Shown: one piece after another, positions 9,152 through 17,720 of the stretch | How the letters are laid out: every line of letters starts with the position of its first letter | Numbering within the stretch: position 1 is the first letter of the stretch | Origin: Paraburkholderia nodosa | GTDB taxonomy: Bacteria > Pseudomonadota > Gammaproteobacteria > Burkholderiales > Burkholderiaceae | Assembly: GCF_001718195.1 (NCBI RefSeq) | Contig: NZ_MCNV01000008.1 | Span: 245,807 to 309,806 of the forward strand | Length of the DNA: 64,000 bases | Direction of reading: 5' to 3' | Translations under genes and position numbers: made by a program | The notes under the pieces: model-generated | Told to the model about the DNA's origin: nothing | Databases searched by the model: none | Seen by the model: the letters and a program-made list of their open reading frames with translations, nothing else

Positions 9152-9466
9152 ACGCCACCTCCTGCCGTCGTAGAACTGGTTGCCACCGGTTGCACCGCTC
9201 GCGCGCAGGGCGGCACGGGAAGCGGCAACGGGCGCAAACGCGTTATTTCACCACATCGGCGCGTCAAAACCCCAGGAGGAGGTGCAAAGCGTGCCACAAC
9301 GGCGGGCGCGGCCGGACCTATGGCGCGCGCGGGGCGGCCGAGGGGATGGCCAACGCGTTGCGCCCGGGCGGATGTTCCGCGGCGTTGGCTTGCGGTAAAA
9401 TTGCCGCCGACAGAATTAGCGGCGCGGCGCAATCAGGCGCCCCGCCTTACTGGACGGACGTCAGCC
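9152..9466. promoter_or_regulatory. 315-base divergent promoter region of tamA and the DUF3460-scpA operon
   Basis: No gene is seen. On the plus strand, TAAAAT at 9396-9401, inside the near-palindrome GCGGTAAAATTGCCGC, is a reasonable -10 element 66 bases before the DUF3460 start; no good -35 box stands out. The tamA promoter on the other strand was not identified. Confidence 0.4.
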
Positions 9467-9652
9467 ATGTATCAATCGGACATCACGCAGTTCATCAACC
9501 AGCTCAAGCAGCAAAAGCCGCAGCTCGAAGAACAGCAACGCAAGGGCCGCGCGCTCCTGTGGGACAAGCAGCCGATCGACCTCGACGAGCGCGAGCGCCA
9601 GCAGGCTTCGCGCGTGAAGCAGACGTCTTACGTCTACTACCAGAACTTCTGA
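9467..9652 (+). CDS. DUF3460 family small protein
   Basis: A 61-residue protein, MYQSDITQFINQLKQQKP to TSYVYYQNF, matching the small DUF3460 family found in Burkholderiales next to scpA. It is charged and mostly helical, with no signal peptide or membrane segment. Its TGA overlaps the scpA ATG (TGATG), so the two are translationally coupled. Function is unknown; fixed linkage to scpA suggests co-expression with the chromosome condensation machinery, which is inference only. Confidence 0.85.
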   Translation: MYQSDITQFINQLKQQKPQLEEQQRKGRALLWDKQPIDLDERERQQASRVKQTSYVYYQNF

Positions 9653-10566
9653 TGGCCGAGGCCGACGGGGCCGGCGCGCCGCCAGCGGGCGAGCACGCGG
9701 CCAGTCACGCGGGCCACGCTGCCGGGCAAACGCCCGGTGAGGCGCTGACCACACCCGCAACCGACTCGACGCCCGACACGGTCGACGGCGTCGCGTTTGC
9801 ACGCCTTTACGGCGAGCCGCTCTTCAAGCTCCCGCAGGACCTCTACATCCCGCCGGACGCGCTCGAAGTCTTCCTCGAGACCTTCGAAGGTCCGCTCGAC
9901 CTGCTGCTGTACCTCATCCGCAAGCAGAACTTCAACGTCCTCGACATCCCGATGGCGGAGGTCACGACCCAGTACCTCGGCTATGTCGAGCAACTGCGCA
10001 AGACCAACCTCGAACTCGCGGCCGAATATCTGTTGATGGCGGCCATGCTCATCGAGATCAAGTCGCGCATGCTGCTGCCGGTCAAGAAGGCCGACACCGG
10101 CGAGGAAGCCGAGGACCCGCGCGCCGAACTCGTGCGCCGCCTGCTCGAATACGAGCAGATGAAGCTCGCCGCCCAGCGCCTGGACCAGTTGCCGCAGCTC
10201 GGGCGCGACTTCCTGCGCGCCGAGGTCTACATCGAGCAGAGCATCACGCCGCGCTTCCCCGACGTGGACAGCAACGACCTGCGCGCCGCGTGGGCCGACG
10301 TCATCAAGCGCGCGAAGCTCGTCCAGCATCACAAGATCTCGCGCGAGGAGCTCTCGGTGCGCGAGCACATGAGCATCATCCTGCGCCGGCTCCAGGGCGA
10401 GCGCTTCATGGAATTTTCCGAGCTGTTCGACACTACGCGCGGCGTGCCCGTCGTGGTCGTGAACTTCATCGCCATGCTGGAGCTGTCGCGCGAATCGCTC
10501 ATCGAGATCACCCAGCCCGAACCGTTCGCGCCGATTTACGTGCGGCTCGCGTATTTGCCCGCCTGA
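9652..10566 (+). CDS. scpA: Segregation and condensation protein A
   Basis: A 304-residue kleisin. After a variable Ala/Gly/Thr-rich N-terminal extension of about 55 residues comes the hallmark FEGPLDLLLYLIRKQNFNVLDI and the helical Smc-binding region (ELAAEYLLMAAMLIEIKSRM). The C-terminal winged helix (RFMEFSELFDTTRGVPVVVVNFIAMLELSRES) binds the second Smc head. ScpA with ScpB and Smc forms the condensin complex that compacts and segregates the chromosome. The start codon shares its A with the stop of the preceding gene. scpB is not adjacent. The next gene, panC, lies 304 bases on and is probably transcribed separately. Confidence 0.95.
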   Translation: MAEADGAGAPPAGEHAASHAGHAAGQTPGEALTTPATDSTPDTVDGVAFARLYGEPLFKLPQDLYIPPDALEVFLETFEGPLDLLLYLIRKQNFNVLDIPMAEVTTQYLGYVEQLRKTNLELAAEYLLMAAMLIEIKSRMLLPVKKADTGEEAEDPRAELVRRLLEYEQMKLAAQRLDQLPQLGRDFLRAEVYIEQSITPRFPDVDSNDLRAAWADVIKRAKLVQHHKISREELSVREHMSIILRRLQGERFMEFSELFDTTRGVPVVVVNFIAMLELSRESLIEITQPEPFAPIYVRLAYLPA

Positions 10567-10870
10567 TCCCCGACCGGCCTTGCCCGGGTCCGCGCGCAGC
10601 GAAGGCAGTAAATAGGACCGCATCGCGCGGGAACCTCCAAAGGGCCGCACAGCGGAACGTCAGGACAAGCCCCTACGCGAGGCGGGTGCGCCGCATTCAC
10701 AAATCCACTACAATCGCCCGCGCCTGCCCGGTCTCGTCCCACATACGGGGCACCGCGCCACTCGCGCGGACCGGGCGCGCAACGTCCGCTCGCGGCCCTT
10801 CGTCCGGGTCTCTGGCTTGCGGCCGTGCAACCCAAGTCTTGCCCCCGCGCGAGGCATAAAGCATCCGACC
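10567..10870. promoter_or_regulatory. 304-base region between scpA and panC
   Basis: No gene is seen. TACAAT at 10709-10714 is a likely -10 box on the plus strand, giving a 5' leader of about 150 bases before panC; the -35 region is weak. The leader is GC-rich and able to fold, but no known riboswitch was recognised. Confidence 0.4.
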
Positions 10871-11713
10871 ATGAAAGTCATCAGCTCGATTCAGGAATTG
10901 CGCGACCAGTTGCGCGGCCAAAACCGCACGGCGTTCGTGCCGACCATGGGCAACCTGCACGAAGGCCATCTCTCGCTGATGCGCCTCGCACGCCAGCACG
11001 GCGACCCGGTCGTGGCGAGTATCTTCGTCAACCGGCTGCAGTTCGGCCCGAACGAGGACTTCGACAAGTATCCGCGCACGCTTCAGGACGACATCGAAAA
11101 GCTGCAGAAGGAAAACGTCTACGTGCTGTTCGCGCCCACCGAGCGCGACATGTATCCGCAGCCGCAGGAGTACCGCGTGCGCCCGCCGCACGATCTGGGC
11201 GACATTCTGGAAGGCGAGTTCCGCCCCGGTTTCTTCGAAGGCGTGTGCACTGTCGTCATGAAGCTGATGTCGTGCGTGCAGCCGCGCGTGGCCGTGTTCG
11301 GCAAGAAGGACTACCAGCAGCTCATGATCGTGCGCGCGATGTGCAACCAGTTCGCGCTGCCGACCGAAGTGATCGCCGCCGAAACCGTGCGCGACACCGA
11401 CGGCCTCGCGCTCAGCTCGCGCAACCGCTACCTTACGGAAGCCGAGCGCGCCGAGGCGCCGCAACTGGCGGGCGTGCTGCGCGCGATCCGCGAGTCGGTG
11501 CTGTCGGGCCGCCGCGACTTCCAGCAGCTCGAACTCGACGCCATGGCGACGCTCGCCGCGCGCGGCTGGAAGCCCGACTACATCGCGATCCGCAAGCGCG
11601 CGAACCTGCTGCCGCCCGCGCCGGGCGTGGCCGGCGACGCCGAGTCGCCGCTCGTCGTGCTGGCCGCCGCGAAGCTCGGCGCGACGCGCCTGATCGACAA
11701 CCTCGAAATCTGA
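10871..11713 (+). CDS. panC: Pantoate--beta-alanine ligase (pantothenate synthetase)
   Basis: A 280-residue cytosolic enzyme that joins pantoate and beta-alanine with ATP to make pantothenate, the coenzyme A precursor. The class I nucleotidyltransferase signature is present (PTMGNLHEGHLSL, the HIGH-like motif), as are FVNRLQFGPNEDF, the FGKKDYQQL loop and SSRNRYL (KMSKS-like). The start MKVISSIQEL is the family's usual N terminus; an upstream in-frame ATG (10817) would add 18 unlikely residues. panD follows 98 bases downstream, so beta-alanine production and its use are encoded together; panB is not nearby. Confidence 0.96.
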   Translation: MKVISSIQELRDQLRGQNRTAFVPTMGNLHEGHLSLMRLARQHGDPVVASIFVNRLQFGPNEDFDKYPRTLQDDIEKLQKENVYVLFAPTERDMYPQPQEYRVRPPHDLGDILEGEFRPGFFEGVCTVVMKLMSCVQPRVAVFGKKDYQQLMIVRAMCNQFALPTEVIAAETVRDTDGLALSSRNRYLTEAERAEAPQLAGVLRAIRESVLSGRRDFQQLELDAMATLAARGWKPDYIAIRKRANLLPPAPGVAGDAESPLVVLAAAKLGATRLIDNLEI

Positions 11714-11811
11714 AAGCCGCGAGCGGCCGCGCCGTCCCGCTTTCACCCGATCCCCCCAGATTCCGCTTACCCGCGGCGGGCCGCGCGCCCGCTCGCCTGA
11801 GGAGACCCTCC

Positions 11812-12198
11812 ATGCAACGCCATATGCTCAAGTCGAAGATCCACCGCGTCGCGGTCACGCACTGCGAGCTGCACTACGAAGGCTCGTGCGCCATCGACGA
11901 AAACCTGCTCGAAGCGGCGAACATCGTCGAAAACGAGCGCATCGACATCTGGAACATCAACAATGGCGAGCGCTTCACGACCTACGCGATCAAGGGCGAG
12001 CGCGGCAGCGGCATGATCTCGCTGAACGGCTCGGCCGCGCGCCGCGCGCAACTGGGCGACCTCGTGATCATCGCGGCCTTCGCGAACGTGGAAGAGGAAG
12101 AGCTCAAGGCCGGCTGGAAACCGGACCTCGTGTTCGTGGACGAGAACAACCGCATCAAGGGCAGCCGCGACCACGTGCCCACGCAAGCCTGGAGCTAA
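11812..12198 (+). CDS. panD: Aspartate 1-decarboxylase precursor
   Basis: A 128-residue pyruvoyl enzyme that makes beta-alanine from aspartate. MLKSKIHRVAVTHCELHYEGS is the family N terminus; the Gly-Ser in YEGSCAID is the self-cleavage site that creates the N-terminal pyruvoyl group on the alpha chain. NIVENERIDIWNINNGERF and the conserved RGSGMISLNGSAARR loop follow. The start has GAGGAG a few bases upstream. The length is normal. It supplies the second PanC substrate. The next gene converges on it, with a GC-rich, imperfectly self-complementary 66-base gap. Confidence 0.97.
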   Translation: MQRHMLKSKIHRVAVTHCELHYEGSCAIDENLLEAANIVENERIDIWNINNGERFTTYAIKGERGSGMISLNGSAARRAQLGDLVIIAAFANVEEEELKAGWKPDLVFVDENNRIKGSRDHVPTQAWS

Positions 12199-12264
12199 AC
12201 CGCGGGGCTGGCGGGCGCGGCTCATCGGGCCCGCGCCGCCGCGCTTGCCCGCCTTTTGGCGTGC

Positions 12265-12891
12265 TTATTTGCCGTCGACCCAGCCGATGATCGACTGCCA
12301 CTGGTCGAGGTCCTTCTCGACCCGGCTCTTCGCGACGTCCCACAGCGTGAGGCCGTGCGCGGCGAGCTGCACGTAGTTCTGCGTGTCGCGCAGATAGCCC
12401 AGCACCGGTAGTTCGAGGCCCTCGACGAAGCGCTGCAGCTGCTCGGCCGAGCGCGTGCGCGCATCCACCCGCATGCCCACCACGCCCACCTGGATCGCCC
12501 CCTTGCGCACGGACTTTTCCTTGGCGAGGCGGTTGAGGAAGTCCTGGGTGGCAAGAATGTCGAACATCGAGGGCTGCAGCGGCACGATCACCTTGTCCGC
12601 CAGCTCGATGATCGCCTGGAGCCGGTTGCCGTGCAGGCCGGCGGGCGTGTCGATGACTGCGTGCTCGAGTCCCTTGGGCGGCTTGGCCGGGTTGTCCAGA
12701 TCGACCTGCCAGCTTTCGATCGCCGGCAGCGTCGCGGGCCGCAGATCGAGCCATGCGTGCGAGGACTGCTGCCGGTCGAGGTCCGCGAGCGCTACCCACT
12801 CGCCTTGTGCGGCGAAATAGCCGGCCAGATTGGTGGACAGCGTGCTCTTTCCCACGCCGCCCTTGGGATTCGCCACCACGATTACCGTCAT
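12265..12891 (-). CDS. ParA/MinD-type P-loop ATPase, no partner gene
   Basis: A 208-residue ATPase with the deviant Walker A motif (ANPKGGVGKSTLSTNLAGYF, two lysines flanking the loop), the A' motif around VALADLDRQQSSHAWL and a Walker B-like VIDTPAGLHG. This matches short orphan ParA proteins with no N-terminal DNA-binding domain. There is no ParB, MinE or parS-like site next to it, and the gene stands alone between the convergent panD and a divergent thioesterase gene. Such orphans often position cellular cargo (chemoreceptor arrays, carboxysomes, flagella), but nothing here identifies the cargo. Chromosome partitioning proper is unlikely, given the missing partner. Confidence 0.85.
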   Translation of the reverse strand: MTVIVVANPKGGVGKSTLSTNLAGYFAAQGEWVALADLDRQQSSHAWLDLRPATLPAIESWQVDLDNPAKPPKGLEHAVIDTPAGLHGNRLQAIIELADKVIVPLQPSMFDILATQDFLNRLAKEKSVRKGAIQVGVVGMRVDARTRSAEQLQRFVEGLELPVLGYLRDTQNYVQLAAHGLTLWDVAKSRVEKDLDQWQSIIGWVDGK

Positions 12892-13099
12892 GAATGCTCC
12901 CGTCAGGATGGCTGGCGCAAGGCCAGCCGGATTGCCGTGATTTTGCGTGATGCGTGTTTCGATACCTTGCGAGGCGACTTGCGGACGAGCCGGCGCCCCG
13001 AATCAACCGTCCGATATTATCGGCAAATTGCGCGCCGCCGAAGCCCCCCACGAGCGCGCACCCGCAATGTTCATATCAAATCAAGGAGACTGAGCGACC

Positions 13100-13519
13100 A
13101 TGAGCACGCTACGCCACGACATCACGATCGAATCCCTGCTCGAGAGGCAGCGCGGCCGCCTGCCCGATTTGCTGGGCTTTCGGCCGCTGGTCCTCGAGCA
13201 AGGCCTGCTGCGCGCCGAACTTGACGTGCGCAGCGACCTGCTCGCCCCCAATGGCTTCCTGCACGCCGCCACGGTGATCGGTCTCGCCGACACGGCCTGC
13301 GGCTACGCGTGCCTCGCGCACCTGCCGCCCAACGCGAAAAACTTCACGACCATCGAGATCAAGAGCAATCATCTCGGCACCGCGCGCGAAGGCACGATCT
13401 CGGCCGTGGCCAAGGGCGTGCACCTCGGGCGCAGCACCCAGGTCTGGGACGCCACCGTGAGCGGCCCGGACGGCAAGACCATCGCGCTGTTCCGCTGTAC
13501 GCAGATGGTGCTTTACTGA
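13100..13519 (+). CDS. PaaI/YdiI-family hotdog thioesterase
   Basis: A 139-residue hotdog-fold protein. The pattern APNGFLHAATVIGLADTACGYA, with an acidic residue in the central helix, and the following FTTIEIKSNHLGTAREGTI match the PaaI subgroup of acyl-CoA thioesterases; a substrate-binding strand VHLGRSTQVWDATVSGPDGK closes the domain. AAGGAG lies upstream of the ATG. The enzyme probably hydrolyses aryl- or acyl-CoA esters in the cytosol; the substrate cannot be told. It is divergent from the ParA-like gene and convergent with cobQ, so it is likely a single-gene unit. Confidence 0.85.
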   Translation: MSTLRHDITIESLLERQRGRLPDLLGFRPLVLEQGLLRAELDVRSDLLAPNGFLHAATVIGLADTACGYACLAHLPPNAKNFTTIEIKSNHLGTAREGTISAVAKGVHLGRSTQVWDATVSGPDGKTIALFRCTQMVLY

Positions 13520-13548
13520 GCCGGGCAGCCGCGCTTTTAGCTGCGCTG

Positions 13549-15084
13549 TCAGCGGATTACGCCGAACACCTTCTCCAGATCGAGGCTCGCCGCGAGCGTG
13601 TCCGCCAGCCGCTCCAGCGACGCCTCGCGCAACGCCGGATAGTCCACCGCGCGCGCCTGCGCGAGCCCGGCCCAGCGCAAGAGCGCCGCGCAGGCTTGCG
13701 GCGTGTCGAGGAGGCCGTGCACGTAGGTCGCGAGAATCTGGCCGTCCGCCGAGCGCGCACCATCGGGGCGCGTCGCCCCCTCGTCTCCCTCAGCGAGCCA
13801 CAGCGCGGGCGACGCTAGCGCCCGCCCGCGCGTCTCGCCCATATGAATTTCGTAGCCCGCCACGCGCGCCGGGCCCGCGTCCGCATGCCCGTTAGCGCCT
13901 TCCAGCGCGAGCGCGCCCGTCACGTTCTTCAAGGTCTTTTCGCGCGTGAGCACGGTCTCGTAGTCGAGCCAGCCGAAACCCTCGACCGCGCCCGGCTCGC
14001 CCTCCACGCCGTGCGGATCGGCAATCGCGCGCCCGAGCATCTGCATGCCGCCGCAAATACCGATCACGCGGCCGCCATAGCGCAGATGCCGCGCGAGCGC
14101 CGTCTCCCAGCCCTGGGCGCGCAGCCACGCGAGGTCGTCGCGCACGTTCTTCGAGCCCGGCAGGATCACGAGATCGGCGGCGGGCGGCGCTTCGCCCGTG
14201 CGCACATAGGTGAAATCGACCTGCGGATGGGCGCGCAGCGCGTCGAAGTCGGTGTGGTTGCTGATGTGCGGCAGCGCCGGCACCACCACGCGCAGCGTCT
14301 CGCCGGCGGCCTGCGCGCCGCTGTGGACCGCGCCGGGCAGCATGTCCTCGGCGTCGAGCGTGAGGCCGTGCAGATACGGCACGACGCCCAGCACCGGCTT
14401 GCCCGTCTGCTGCTCGAGCCAGGCGAGGCCCGGTTCCAGCAGCGTGCGGTCGCCGCGAAAACGGTTGATGACGAAACCTTTGACGCGCGCGCGCTCGCTC
14501 TGGGAAAGACAGGCCAGCGTGCCGATCAGATGCGCGAATACGCCGCCCCGGTCGATGTCGGCCACGAGCACGACCGGGCAATCGACCGCCTCGGCGAAAC
14601 CCATGTTGGCGATGTCGTTGGCGCGCAGGTTGACTTCGGCGGGGCTGCCCGCGCCCTCCACGAACACCGTGTCGTAGCGCGCGCGCAGACGCGCGTAGGA
14701 CGCCAGCACGGCCTCGCGCGCGAGCGGCTTGTAGTCCTGGTACGCGCGCGCGTTGAGATTCATACGCGCCTTGCCGTGGATGATGACCTGCGAGCCGAGG
14801 TCGCTATTGGGCTTGAGCAGCACCGGATTGAGGTCGGTGTGCGCCTCGATGCCGGCGGCGACAGCCTGCAGCGCCTGGGCGCGGCCGATCTCGCCGCCAT
14901 CCACGGTCACGGCGCTGTTGAGCGCCATGTTCTGCGGTTTGAACGGCGCGACGCGTACACCCGCGCGGCGCGCGAGGCAGCACAGGCCGGCGACGAGCGT
15001 GCTCTTGCCGGCATCGGAGGTCGTGCCCTGGATCATCAGCGTGCCGGTGGGTACGCGGGGCATGGCGGGTAGCGTGGCGGTCAT
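13549..15084 (-). CDS. cobQ: Cobyric acid synthase
   Basis: About 511 residues. The N-terminal dethiobiotin-synthetase-like domain has the P loop GTTSDAGKSTLVAGLCCLA; the C-terminal class I glutamine amidotransferase domain has the nucleophile loop IGICGGMQMLG and the catalytic His in TYVHGLLD. CobQ amidates four side chains of adenosylcobyrinic acid a,c-diamide with glutamine and ATP, giving cobyric acid. The start MTATLPAMPRVPTG is chosen because the conserved domain begins soon after; ATGs at 15093 and 15063 are alternatives, and none has a strong ribosome site. It is divergent from cobU, with about 130 bases between, so both probably share a promoter region. It is convergent with the thioesterase gene. 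Confidence 0.95.
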   Translation of the reverse strand: MTATLPAMPRVPTGTLMIQGTTSDAGKSTLVAGLCCLARRAGVRVAPFKPQNMALNSAVTVDGGEIGRAQALQAVAAGIEAHTDLNPVLLKPNSDLGSQVIIHGKARMNLNARAYQDYKPLAREAVLASYARLRARYDTVFVEGAGSPAEVNLRANDIANMGFAEAVDCPVVLVADIDRGGVFAHLIGTLACLSQSERARVKGFVINRFRGDRTLLEPGLAWLEQQTGKPVLGVVPYLHGLTLDAEDMLPGAVHSGAQAAGETLRVVVPALPHISNHTDFDALRAHPQVDFTYVRTGEAPPAADLVILPGSKNVRDDLAWLRAQGWETALARHLRYGGRVIGICGGMQMLGRAIADPHGVEGEPGAVEGFGWLDYETVLTREKTLKNVTGALALEGANGHADAGPARVAGYEIHMGETRGRALASPALWLAEGDEGATRPDGARSADGQILATYVHGLLDTPQACAALLRWAGLAQARAVDYPALREASLERLADTLAASLDLEKVFGVIR

Positions 15085-15212
15085 GAAGCGCATGGGGGGC
15101 AGCGAAGGCGAACGCGCATTATCCCATCGCGCCGCCGCCCGATGCAGGACCACGGCGCGACATTGACCGATGGGACAACAGCGAGCCTGGGTGCAGCCGT
15201 TACAATCACGCG

Positions 15213-15767
15213 ATGAATTCGCGCGATCTCACCTTCATCGTCGGCGGCGCGCGCTCGGGCAAGAGCGCGCACGCCGAACGGCTCGCTGCCGCGAGCGGCC
15301 TGCCCGTCACCTATATCGCCACCGCGCGCGTGACGGACGACACCGAGTTCGCCGAGCGCATCGGCCACCATCGCGCGCGGCGGCCCGCGCACTGGGCGCT
15401 CGCCGAGGCGCCGCTCGATCTCGCGGGCGCACTCGACGCAGCCGCGGGGCCCGGCCAGTGCGTGCTGATCGACTGCCTCACGCTGTGGCTCGCGAACCTG
15501 CTTTGCCCCGCCGACTCCGAAGCGCCGCTGCCCGACTGGCGCGAGCGCCTCGACGCCTTCGCTGCCGCCTGCGAGCGCGCACAGGGCACGGTGCTCGTGG
15601 TGAGCAACGAGATCGGCATGGGCGTCGTGCCGATGGGCGCGGCCACGCGCCGTTACGTGGACGAACTCGGCCGCCTCAATCAGCGCATCGCGGCGCTCGC
15701 CGATCAGGCGACGCTTGTCGCCGCGGGCCTGCCTTTGGTGCTCAAAGCGCCGCGCGGGACCTCATGA
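15213..15767 (+). CDS. cobU: Adenosylcobinamide kinase / adenosylcobinamide-phosphate guanylyltransferase
   Basis: A 184-residue bifunctional enzyme. The P loop GGARSGKSAHAERLA near residue 11, a YIATARVTDDTEFAERIGHH region bearing the His that is guanylylated, and VVSNEIGMGVVP are family hallmarks. It phosphorylates adenosylcobinamide and then adds GMP, activating the lower-ligand arm for CobS. First gene of the plus-strand arm cobU-cbiB-cobD-btuF; its TGA overlaps the start of cbiB (ATGA). Also called cobP. Confidence 0.95.
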   Translation: MNSRDLTFIVGGARSGKSAHAERLAAASGLPVTYIATARVTDDTEFAERIGHHRARRPAHWALAEAPLDLAGALDAAAGPGQCVLIDCLTLWLANLLCPADSEAPLPDWRERLDAFAAACERAQGTVLVVSNEIGMGVVPMGAATRRYVDELGRLNQRIAALADQATLVAAGLPLVLKAPRGTS

Positions 15768-16702
15768 TGCTCTCGCTACCCGTCACCGCCGCGCTCGCCG
15801 TGGCCGGCGTCGCCGTGGACCGCTGGCTCGGCGAACCGCGCCGTGCACACCCGCTCGTCGCCTTCGGCAAATACGCGAACCAGATCGAAGCGCGCCTGAA
15901 CACGGGCCGCCGTGGCCGTCCGCTCGGCCTCGTCGCATGGCTCGCCGCCGTCGCACCGCCCGTCGTCGTCGCCGCGCTGCTGTGCGCCCTGCTACCCTGG
16001 CCGCTCGCCTGGGCACTGCACGTCGCGCTGCTGTGGTTCGCGCTCGGCGCCCGCAGCCTCACGGAGCACATCGCGCCGATCGGCGCCGCGCTCGCCCGGC
16101 GCGACCTCGCCGCCGCGCGCGAATTGACCGGCCGCATCGTCTCGCGCGACACAGCAGGGGCGGACGCCACCGCGCTCTCGCGCGCGGCCGTCGAATCGGC
16201 GCTCGAAAACGGCAACGACGCGATCTTCGGCGCGCTGTTCTGGTTCGCGATCGCGGGCGGCCCCGGCGCCCTCGCGTTCCGTCTCGCCAACACGCTCGAT
16301 GCCATGTGGGGCTATCGCACCCCGCGCTTCCTGCGCTTCGGCTGGGCGGCCGCGCGCATCGACGACGTGCTCAACTGGATTCCCGCGCGCCTCACGGCCG
16401 CGAGCTACGCGCTGCTCGGCGACACGCGCGTGGCGCTGCGCTGTTGGCGCGAACAGGCGCATCGCTGGGAGAGCCCGAACGCGGGTCCCGTCATGGCCTC
16501 CGGCGCGGGCAGCCTGAACGTGCTGCTGGGCGGCGCGGCCGTGTATCACGGCATGCTGGAGGAGCGCCCGGCGCTCGGCGCGGGCTCGCCGCCGCGCGCG
16601 CAGCACGTGGGCGCGGCCTTGCGGCTCGTCGAGCGCACCACCATTTTGTGGCTCGCCGCGCTGCTCGCGCTGGCCTTCGTGAGCGTGGCGAGCCATGTCT
16701 GA
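15764..16702 (+). CDS. cbiB: Adenosylcobinamide-phosphate synthase (membrane protein)
   Basis: A 312-residue integral membrane protein of the CbiB/CobD type, which attaches the aminopropanol arm to cobyric acid. The N-terminal signature VDRWLGEPRRAHPLVAFGKY, then hydrophobic segments around residues 50-100, SRDTAGADATALSRAAVESALENGNDA, and the C-terminal ESPNAGPVMASGAGSLNVLLGG are family motifs. It starts at the first of two adjacent ATGs, overlapping the end of cobU, and its last bases overlap the start of the decarboxylase gene, so translation is coupled along the operon. Its substrate arm is made by the next gene product. Confidence 0.95.
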   Translation: MMLSLPVTAALAVAGVAVDRWLGEPRRAHPLVAFGKYANQIEARLNTGRRGRPLGLVAWLAAVAPPVVVAALLCALLPWPLAWALHVALLWFALGARSLTEHIAPIGAALARRDLAAARELTGRIVSRDTAGADATALSRAAVESALENGNDAIFGALFWFAIAGGPGALAFRLANTLDAMWGYRTPRFLRFGWAAARIDDVLNWIPARLTAASYALLGDTRVALRCWREQAHRWESPNAGPVMASGAGSLNVLLGGAAVYHGMLEERPALGAGSPPRAQHVGAALRLVERTTILWLAALLALAFVSVASHV

Positions 16703-17720
16703 ACAACCAGCCGCACTCGTCGCGCACGGCGGCAATCTGCACGAAGCCGCGCAGCGTTACGGCATCGCCTGGGACGCGTGGATCGACCTCTCCACCGGCA
16801 TCAATCCGCACGGCTACCCTGTGCCGCCGGTGCCATCCGCGGCATGGCGGCGCCTGCCCGACGACGGGGACGGCTTCGCTGCGAGCGCCGCGCACTACTA
16901 CGGCGCGCCCGACGCCCGCCACGTGTTGGCGGTGGCGGGCAGCCAGGCCGCGATCCGCGCGCTGCCCGCGTTGTTGCCGCGCGCGCGTGTAGCAATCGCT
17001 CCGCTCACTTACGGGGAGTACGCACCGGCATTCGCGCGCGCGGGCCATGAGATCGTGCCGCTCGATGTCATGCAGGACACGCTGCCCGATACCGTCACGC
17101 ATGCCGTCGTGGTGAATCCGAACAATCCGACGGCTACGCATCTTGCTGCCGACCGCCTGCTGCGTTGGCATGCGCAACTCGCGGCGCGCGGCGGCACGCT
17201 GATCGTCGACGAAGCTTTTGCCGATGCGTTCGGCCATGAGCGCTCCGAAACGCTTGCGCACGCAACCCGCCGCGCAGGACTCGTCGTGCTGCGCTCGCCG
17301 GGCAAGTTCTTCGGGCTCGCGGGCGCGCGCTGCGGATTCGCGCTCGGCGCGCCTGCCCTGCTGGCCGCGTTGCGCGCGCATCTGGGCGCGTGGACCGTGA
17401 GCGGGCCGGCGCGCCACGCGGTCACCCATGCGTTCGAAGACAGCGCGTGGCAGAACGAAACGCGCATTCGGCTCGCCGCCGAAAGCGCGCGCCTCGTCGC
17501 GCTGCTGCGCGCTCACGGCTTCACGCCGCACGCCACGCCGCTGTTCGCGTGGCTCGCGGACCCACGCGCGCCGGTGCTGCAGGACGCACTCGCGCGCCAC
17601 GCCGTATGGACGCGCCGCTTCGACGCACCGGCCAGCCTGCGCTTTGGCCTGCCCGCGTCAGAAAGCGAATGGCAGCGCTTCGAAAGCGCACTCGGACAAG
17701 CCATGCGGGCGATCGGCTGA
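16695..17720 (+). CDS. cobD: Threonine-phosphate decarboxylase (PLP enzyme)
   Basis: A 341-residue fold-type I aminotransferase-like protein. HGGNLHEAAQRYGI is the CobD/CobC N-terminal signature; WIDLSTGINPHGYP, NPNNPTATHL, LIVDEAFADAF and the PLP lysine in RSPGKFFGLAGARCGFALG are all present. It makes (R)-1-amino-2-propanol O-2-phosphate, the arm that CbiB adds. It overlaps cbiB by eight bases, and its TGA shares its A with the btuF start. Some annotations call this protein CobC; it is distinct from the phosphatase CobC nearby. Confidence 0.93.
   Translation: MSEQPAALVAHGGNLHEAAQRYGIAWDAWIDLSTGINPHGYPVPPVPSAAWRRLPDDGDGFAASAAHYYGAPDARHVLAVAGSQAAIRALPALLPRARVAIAPLTYGEYAPAFARAGHEIVPLDVMQDTLPDTVTHAVVVNPNNPTATHLAADRLLRWHAQLAARGGTLIVDEAFADAFGHERSETLAHATRRAGLVVLRSPGKFFGLAGARCGFALGAPALLAALRAHLGAWTVSGPARHAVTHAFEDSAWQNETRIRLAAESARLVALLRAHGFTPHATPLFAWLADPRAPVLQDALARHAVWTRRFDAPASLRFGLPASESEWQRFESALGQAMRAIG

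Noticed and set aside
7040..9652. An 870-codon plus-strand frame antisense to tamA
   Set aside because: Shadow of tamA; only its last 61 codons (DUF3460) are real.
13843..15072. A 409-codon plus-strand frame opposite cobQ
   Set aside because: Reverse shadow of cobQ.
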